Positions 6,358 to 9,503 of a DNA stretch of 9,503 nt are shown one piece after another (positions within the stretch are counted from its first letter, which is position 1; every line of letters starts with the position of its first letter). The notes below the pieces were generated by a model. It did not search any database and was not told the DNA's origin. It saw only the letters and a program-made list of their open reading frames with translations. The translations under genes were made by a program, and so were the position numbers. The DNA lies in NCBI GenBank assembly GCA_944372275.1, contig CALVYO010000045.1:1-9503 (forward strand). The letters are read 5' to 3'. The stretch is from an uncultured Bacilli bacterium (GTDB taxonomy: Bacteria; Bacillota_I; Bacilli_A; RF39; UBA660).

Positions 6358-6984
6358 ATGAAAAAAATTTTATTAATTATTTTATGTTTACTAGTAATTG
6401 GATGTAGTAATGATAAAATATCTAACGAAGAATTAGATGCAATAAATAATGATATTATTAATTATTTATCGAATAATCAATATGATAATTTAATTTTTAA
6501 TTATGTTGATTATGAAAATAGAAATGTTGTAGTAGGATTATCAGATAATAGTGTTGAAAAACAAAATGATTTTAAAGAAAAAATAGTTGATTCAAAACAT
6601 ATTAAATTTGTACAAAGTGAAGTTATGAATGATGATGTAAAAAAAGAATATAAAATAAATATTCCTGATTTAAATGATATTACCAAAGTAACAATTAATA
6701 CAATGTCACAATATGATAGTATAATAGAAATTACTGATAAAGAAGATATAGAAAACATATATAATATTTTTTATAATCGTACAACAACTAAAGAAAGCGT
6801 AAGTAAAAATCCTGAGAATCCTGATGAATTATTTGATATTATTTTTACTGACAATGAAAATAATGATATTAGTATCTATATTTATACAAAAGATGATAAA
6901 TGTTATTTAGAACAAACTAATAATGGAATTTACGAAACATCTTTAAACGATTTTAATACAGTAAAAGAATATATAAAAAACTAA
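6358..6984 (+). CDS. Lipoprotein with DUF5301-like C-terminal region
   Basis: Predicted surface lipoprotein of 208 residues. A typical signal peptide (MKKILLIILCLLVIGC) ends in the lipobox VIGC, making C16 the lipidated residue after cleavage. Residues about 25-85 form a segment with NYVDYENRNVVVGL, a type that recurs in hypothetical lipoproteins of gut Bacillota. Residues about 108-205 (VTINT, ITDKEDIENIYNIF, TTKES, YLEQTNNGIYE) resemble the DUF5301 domain; this assignment is from memory of the motif pattern. No enzyme motif is seen. The start has an AGGTG ribosome binding site. It lies 57 bp after the metalloprotease-like gene and may be co-transcribed with it or expressed from the inverted-repeat promoter. 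Its stop codon is in a terminator shared with the convergent RhuM-Fic gene. Confidence 0.85.
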   Translation: MKKILLIILCLLVIGCSNDKISNEELDAINNDIINYLSNNQYDNLIFNYVDYENRNVVVGLSDNSVEKQNDFKEKIVDSKHIKFVQSEVMNDDVKKEYKINIPDLNDITKVTINTMSQYDSIIEITDKEDIENIYNIFYNRTTTKESVSKNPENPDELFDIIFTDNENNDISIYIYTKDDKCYLEQTNNGIYETSLNDFNTVKEYIKN

Positions 6985-7003
6985 TCGAATTGATTAGTCT
7001 TTT
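6980..7003. terminator. Bidirectional terminator between convergent genes
   Basis: ACTAATC (6980-6986) pairs with GATTAGT (6992-6998) around a 5-nt loop, followed by CTTTT on the plus strand and by a T run on the minus strand. It contains the stop codons of both the lipoprotein gene and the RhuM-Fic gene. Confidence 0.7.
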
Positions 7004-7953
7004 ATTAAGAAGTTCATTAATAAATCGATGATTACTTCTTTTTCTTTAGGATTAGATTGTGCTATTAAAATAGTAATAGCAACTAATGTATTATTATCTA
7101 TTACTTGTCTATTATCTTTATAAAGTAAATCATAATAATTTAAAAAATAGATAAATAATGTAGCACCAATTCTTTTATTACCATCGATAAACACATGATT
7201 TTTAATTACTAAATATAATAAATTAGAACATTTTTCTTCGATGGTTGGATATAAATCTTTGCCGTCAAATGATTGATATATATTACCAATTATTCCTTTT
7301 AATCCTTTATTTCTTTCTAAAGCAAATAAGTCACTATCATTATTAAATTTTAAATCATTAATTACATCAATACATTCTTCGTAAGTTATTATATTGTTGT
7401 TATTTGTTCCTTTAGGTTTTTTAATTGTTTTATGATCATAATCATCTAATAAATTTAAAGCATTAGAATAATCATTGATTACTTTAATAATTTGCTTTGC
7501 TTCGTCACTATTTATATCGTCATCGATTCTACTAGCAATATCGATTAATTTAACGGTTTTTTCTAAATATTCTAATCTTTTATTATTGACAGCATAACCT
7601 TTAATTAAATAATCTTTTAATATTTGATTAGCCCATTTTCTAAAAATAATACCATTTTTTGATTTTACCCTATATCCAACAGAGATAATCATATCTAAAT
7701 TGTAATGTTCTACTAAGTGAGTTTGTGTTTTATCATTTATTGCTCCGTGTTTAGTGGTAGTTGCAAAAAATGCAACAACCTCTTTTTCGTTAAGTTCTTC
7801 ACTTAAAGCGTTTTTAATATGACGAGAAATTACTGATTTGTCTCGATCAAATAATTTTGCCATTTGTTCCTGAGTTAACCAAACTGTTTCATCTTTTAAG
7901 TTCACCTCCAATCTAACACTTTGATTTTCAAACAAAATAATTTCATTTTTCAT
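6994..7953 (-). CDS. RhuM family protein with C-terminal Fic/Doc domain
   Basis: Cytoplasmic two-domain protein of 319 residues. The N-terminal half is RhuM-like: VWLTQEQMAKLFDRDKSVISRHI (24-46) is a winged-helix or HTH-like segment, and YNLDMIISVGYRVKSKNG (84-101) with FRKWANQILKDYL (104-116) is the hallmark of the family. A linker of about 60 residues leads to a Fic/Doc domain with the active-site motif HVFIDGNKRIGA (253-264). It has H253, D257, N259 and R261, with lysine at the position where AMP-transferring Fic proteins have glycine; this is the form seen in Doc-type phosphotransferases that target EF-Tu. The start ATG has a GGAAGGT site. No separate Phd-type antitoxin is next to it, so control may be internal or by the DNA-binding half. 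Such fusions are widespread in accessory DNA. Substrate and toxicity are unknown. Confidence 0.92.
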   Translation of the reverse strand: MKNEIILFENQSVRLEVNLKDETVWLTQEQMAKLFDRDKSVISRHIKNALSEELNEKEVVAFFATTTKHGAINDKTQTHLVEHYNLDMIISVGYRVKSKNGIIFRKWANQILKDYLIKGYAVNNKRLEYLEKTVKLIDIASRIDDDINSDEAKQIIKVINDYSNALNLLDDYDHKTIKKPKGTNNNNIITYEECIDVINDLKFNNDSDLFALERNKGLKGIIGNIYQSFDGKDLYPTIEEKCSNLLYLVIKNHVFIDGNKRIGATLFIYFLNYYDLLYKDNRQVIDNNTLVAITILIAQSNPKEKEVIIDLLMNFLIKD

Positions 7954-8058
7954 TCTATTACCTTCCTTTCACTAATATATTAACATAAAATTAACAAAAA
8001 TATAATATATAAATTAATTTTTTATTAATTTCACATAATTTACTTTTAATAGTATTTC

Positions 8059-8077
8059 TGATATAATGTTTCTAGTA
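8059..8077 (+). promoter_or_regulatory. Extended -10 promoter element with conserved downstream sequence
   Basis: TGATATAAT (8059-8067) has TTTACT 17 bp upstream (8039-8044), four of six bases matching the -35 consensus. The 19-nt stretch 8059-8077 matches 246-264 with a single difference. Both lie upstream of the two paralogous membrane-anchored proteins. Confidence 0.6.
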
Positions 8078-8116
8078 ATAGTTTTGATAATAAATGACTA
8101 GATCGGTGGTGATATA

Positions 8117-8791
8117 ATGAAAAAAGTCGTAATAGGGATTAGTGTAATAATAATTATTGTATTGGTAGTTTTGTTTATAAATAGGGATAAATCATTTAAA
8201 GAAACTGCTATAGTAACTGATGTTATTTCCTTTTCTGGTGTTAATGTTGAGGTAAAAGGATTTAATGCTACAATTGATTCAACTGTTTTTAAAGTTGGCG
8301 ATAAATTAGAAGTTGAAGGAATTGACAAAACAATTAATAAAATTAAATACTTAGGCACTACTAAAGAAGAAAAAAGTTCTATTATAAGTAATTGTGATGA
8401 TGATGTAAAATTATTAGATTATAAAAATAGAGTTGAAATAAAATCGATAATTGATAATGAAGAAGGCATTAGTTTAATTAATATAAATAGTTTACCAGTT
8501 AAATTAAATAATCAAGAATATGATTTAAATATTTCTCCTTTAGAATATTTTAAAATAAAATATGAAAATATGGATTATGAATATATCACTATAAGTGATT
8601 CTAGAATTTTATTTACAAGTGAAGATAAATTTACAGTAAAAGAAGTAACTGCTAACTATGATGACAAAAAGGAAAACTTAGAATATAAATTTGAAGATAA
8701 TAAGTTAACATTTAATTCGGTAGGATCAGTTATATATTCAGTAATAATTGAATATGAAAATGGCGATATTATAAATTATTTATTTGCTTAA
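8117..8791 (+). CDS. Membrane-anchored extracytoplasmic protein, paralogue of 522-1199
   Basis: This 224-residue protein is of unknown function. It has a short basic start (MKK), one hydrophobic helix at about residues 4-21 and then a soluble domain likely outside the membrane. It matches the 522-1199 product in length and order of segments: KSFKETAIVTDV (25-36) corresponds to KDFKGEGIVVDV, LPVKLNNQEYDLNISPLEY (126-144) to the IPLKLSGQEY region, and the end (LEYKFEDNKLTFNSVGS, 188-204) to a similar C-terminal strand set. The two are diverged, so the duplication is old or they arrived separately. The ribosome binding site is GGTGGTG. It is transcribed divergently from the RhuM-Fic gene and is apparently monocistronic, ending in a strong terminator. 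Unlike its relative it has no transporter gene next to it. Confidence 0.82.
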   Translation: MKKVVIGISVIIIIVLVVLFINRDKSFKETAIVTDVISFSGVNVEVKGFNATIDSTVFKVGDKLEVEGIDKTINKIKYLGTTKEEKSSIISNCDDDVKLLDYKNRVEIKSIIDNEEGISLININSLPVKLNNQEYDLNISPLEYFKIKYENMDYEYITISDSRILFTSEDKFTVKEVTANYDDKKENLEYKFEDNKLTFNSVGSVIYSVIIEYENGDIINYLFA

Positions 8792-8794
8792 CAA

Positions 8795-8822
8795 AAAAGT
8801 TATTCGGATTTGAATAACTTTT
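8795..8822. terminator. Strong bidirectional terminator
   Basis: AAAAGTTATTC (8795-8805) and GAATAACTTTT (8812-8822) form a perfect 11-bp stem with a 6-nt loop, and T-rich sequence follows on each strand. It separates the 224-aa gene from the convergent binding-protein remnant and overlaps the stop codon of the latter, at 8821-8823. Confidence 0.88.
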
Positions 8823-9378
8823 ATTTTGAATATGAATTATTAACTAATTTATCAAATGGCGCTCTTTTATCTAATTGGCCTGCATTTTCGGCAATTTTTT
8901 GAATATGATTAAAATTTTCTTCTGTTATATAAGTAGTTGTAAACCAAGAATCAATATTTTTATATCTATCAATTATTGTTTCTAAATCATTTTTAGAAAT
9001 ATCAGGAAAATAATTTAAAATAATTTCAGCAATTTCTTTAGAATTATGATTATGAACATAATCTAATCCTTTTTGGATTGCTTTAATAAATCCTTCAATT
9101 ACATCGGGATTATTTTCAATATAACTTTTTTTAGCGTTATAAGCTGTATATGGCACAACACCACCTAATTCACCTAATGACGCAACAACATATCCATAAC
9201 CTTGTTGTTCTAATTGTAAAGCATTTGGCTCAAATAATGAAACAAAATCACCAGTACCACCGATAAATGCTCCAGACATTGCGGCAAATTCGATACTAGT
9301 ATCAATATTTAAATCATTTTTAGGATCAATTCCTGCTTCGGTTAAGGTATATTCTAAAGTCATTTCTGGCATACCACC
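8821..9378 (-). pseudogene. C-terminal fragment of SsuA/TauA-type substrate-binding protein
   Basis: The last roughly 185 residues of a NitT/TauT (NMT1/THI5-like) solute-binding protein, which captures its ligand outside the cell and delivers it to the importer permease; the full protein is about 330 residues. Recognisable parts in order are GGMPEMTLEYTL at the broken end, FIGGTGDFVSLFEPNA (the second lobe, where family members have a G-D-x-x-x-x-x-x-P pattern), GYVVASLGE, then KSYIENNPDVIEGFIKAIQKGLDYVH, which is typical of the C-terminal helices. The gene loses homology just upstream of GGMPEM, at about 9378-9385, and an in-frame TAA lies a few codons before it. Signal peptide, lipobox and first lobe are missing. 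No ribosome binding site suits the internal ATG at 9372. The fragment fits the same importer as the broken ATPase copies on this strand. Confidence 0.85.
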
Positions 9379-9473
9379 CCACCGGCATTAAAACTTATGA
9401 TGTAAAAAATGCTTATAAAATAAGGAAAGGTAGAACACATTAACATTTAAGTTTTTGTAAAAATGGTGGAAAA

Positions 9474-9503
9474 ATGGCAAAAAGTAAGTTAGGAATGTCT
9501 AGT
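9474..9503 (+). CDS. Possible gene start running off the window
   Basis: ATG at 9474 opens the frame MAKSKLGMSS to the window edge, with GGTGGA at 9465-9470 as a plausible ribosome binding site. Ten residues are too few to name a product. The short lysine-rich start faintly recalls ParB-like partition proteins, but that is only a guess. Upstream, 9381-9443 is open in plus frame as TGIKTYDVKNAYKIRKGRTH followed by TAA, which may be the tail of another broken gene. Confidence 0.3.
   Translation, partial: MAKSKLGMSS

Noticed and set aside
6510..6758. Minus-strand frame of 82 residues within the lipoprotein gene
   Set aside because: It lies wholly inside a well-supported gene; its serine- and isoleucine-rich content is what the reverse of that gene would give.
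8098..8358. Minus-strand frame of 86 residues overlapping the 8117 gene start
   Set aside because: It overlaps a better gene with ribosome binding site, membrane anchor and paralogue; the translation looks like antisense of the anchor and early domain.
1..9503. Mycoplasma-type code (TGA as tryptophan) suggested by the extreme AT content
   Set aside because: TGA ends the intact ABC ATPase at the expected length, and tryptophans in the permease and RhuM-Fic genes are TGG.
1..9503. CRISPR array, tRNA, rRNA or complete insertion sequence
   Set aside because: No regular spaced repeats, cloverleaf, conserved rRNA sequence, transposase or paired terminal repeats were seen; the only long repeat is the two-copy 25-254/5149-5395 block.

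Overview
The window is very AT-rich DNA that most resembles an AT-rich, host-associated Bacillota/Mycoplasmatota-type bacterium (Erysipelotrichia or RF39-like Bacilli). This placement is an impression from composition, G-rich ribosome binding sites and protein style, not a database result. The code looks standard: TGG encodes tryptophan and TGA ends the ABC ATPase at 2041. It reads as an accessory region of small cargo genes placed between broken pieces of one importer operon.

Layout. 1-176 (-): start of a NitT/TauT (SsuB/TauB-type) ABC ATPase gene that breaks off at position 24/25. 177-521: non-coding, with the repeated promoter region and a 14-bp inverted repeat. 522-1199 (+): membrane-anchored protein of unknown function. 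1340-4393 (+): three-gene MacB/FtsX-type ABC cassette (ATPase plus two different permeases), ending in a terminator that overlaps the stop codon. 4423-4818 (-): orphan helical protein. 4893-5300 (-): second copy of the SsuB/TauB-type ATPase, cut right after its signature motif. 5413-6300 (+): HExxH zinc-protease-like protein. 6358-6984 (+): lipoprotein. 6994-7953 (-): RhuM-Fic/Doc fusion protein. 8117-8791 (+): a second member of the membrane-anchored family seen at 522-1199. 8821-9378 (-): C-terminal half of an SsuA/TauA-type substrate-binding protein. 9379-9503: unrelated sequence with a possible new gene start at 9474.

How it fits together. The two ATPase fragments and the binding-protein fragment lie on one strand and fit one importer operon type. 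The fragments keep the operon's outer ends (ATPase 5' end, binding-protein 3' end) and lack its interior. The two ATPase 5' ends share a 221-bp ungapped block with 14 mismatches, continuing to a common extended -10 box TGATATAAT. Just after that box the sequences diverge into different cargo genes. This suggests duplication of the operon's promoter end, cargo replacement and deletion. Most cargo products are predicted to act at the cell surface: membrane-anchored proteins, a lipoprotein and an MacB-like transporter. Assembly chimerism at the three break points cannot be excluded from sequence alone.
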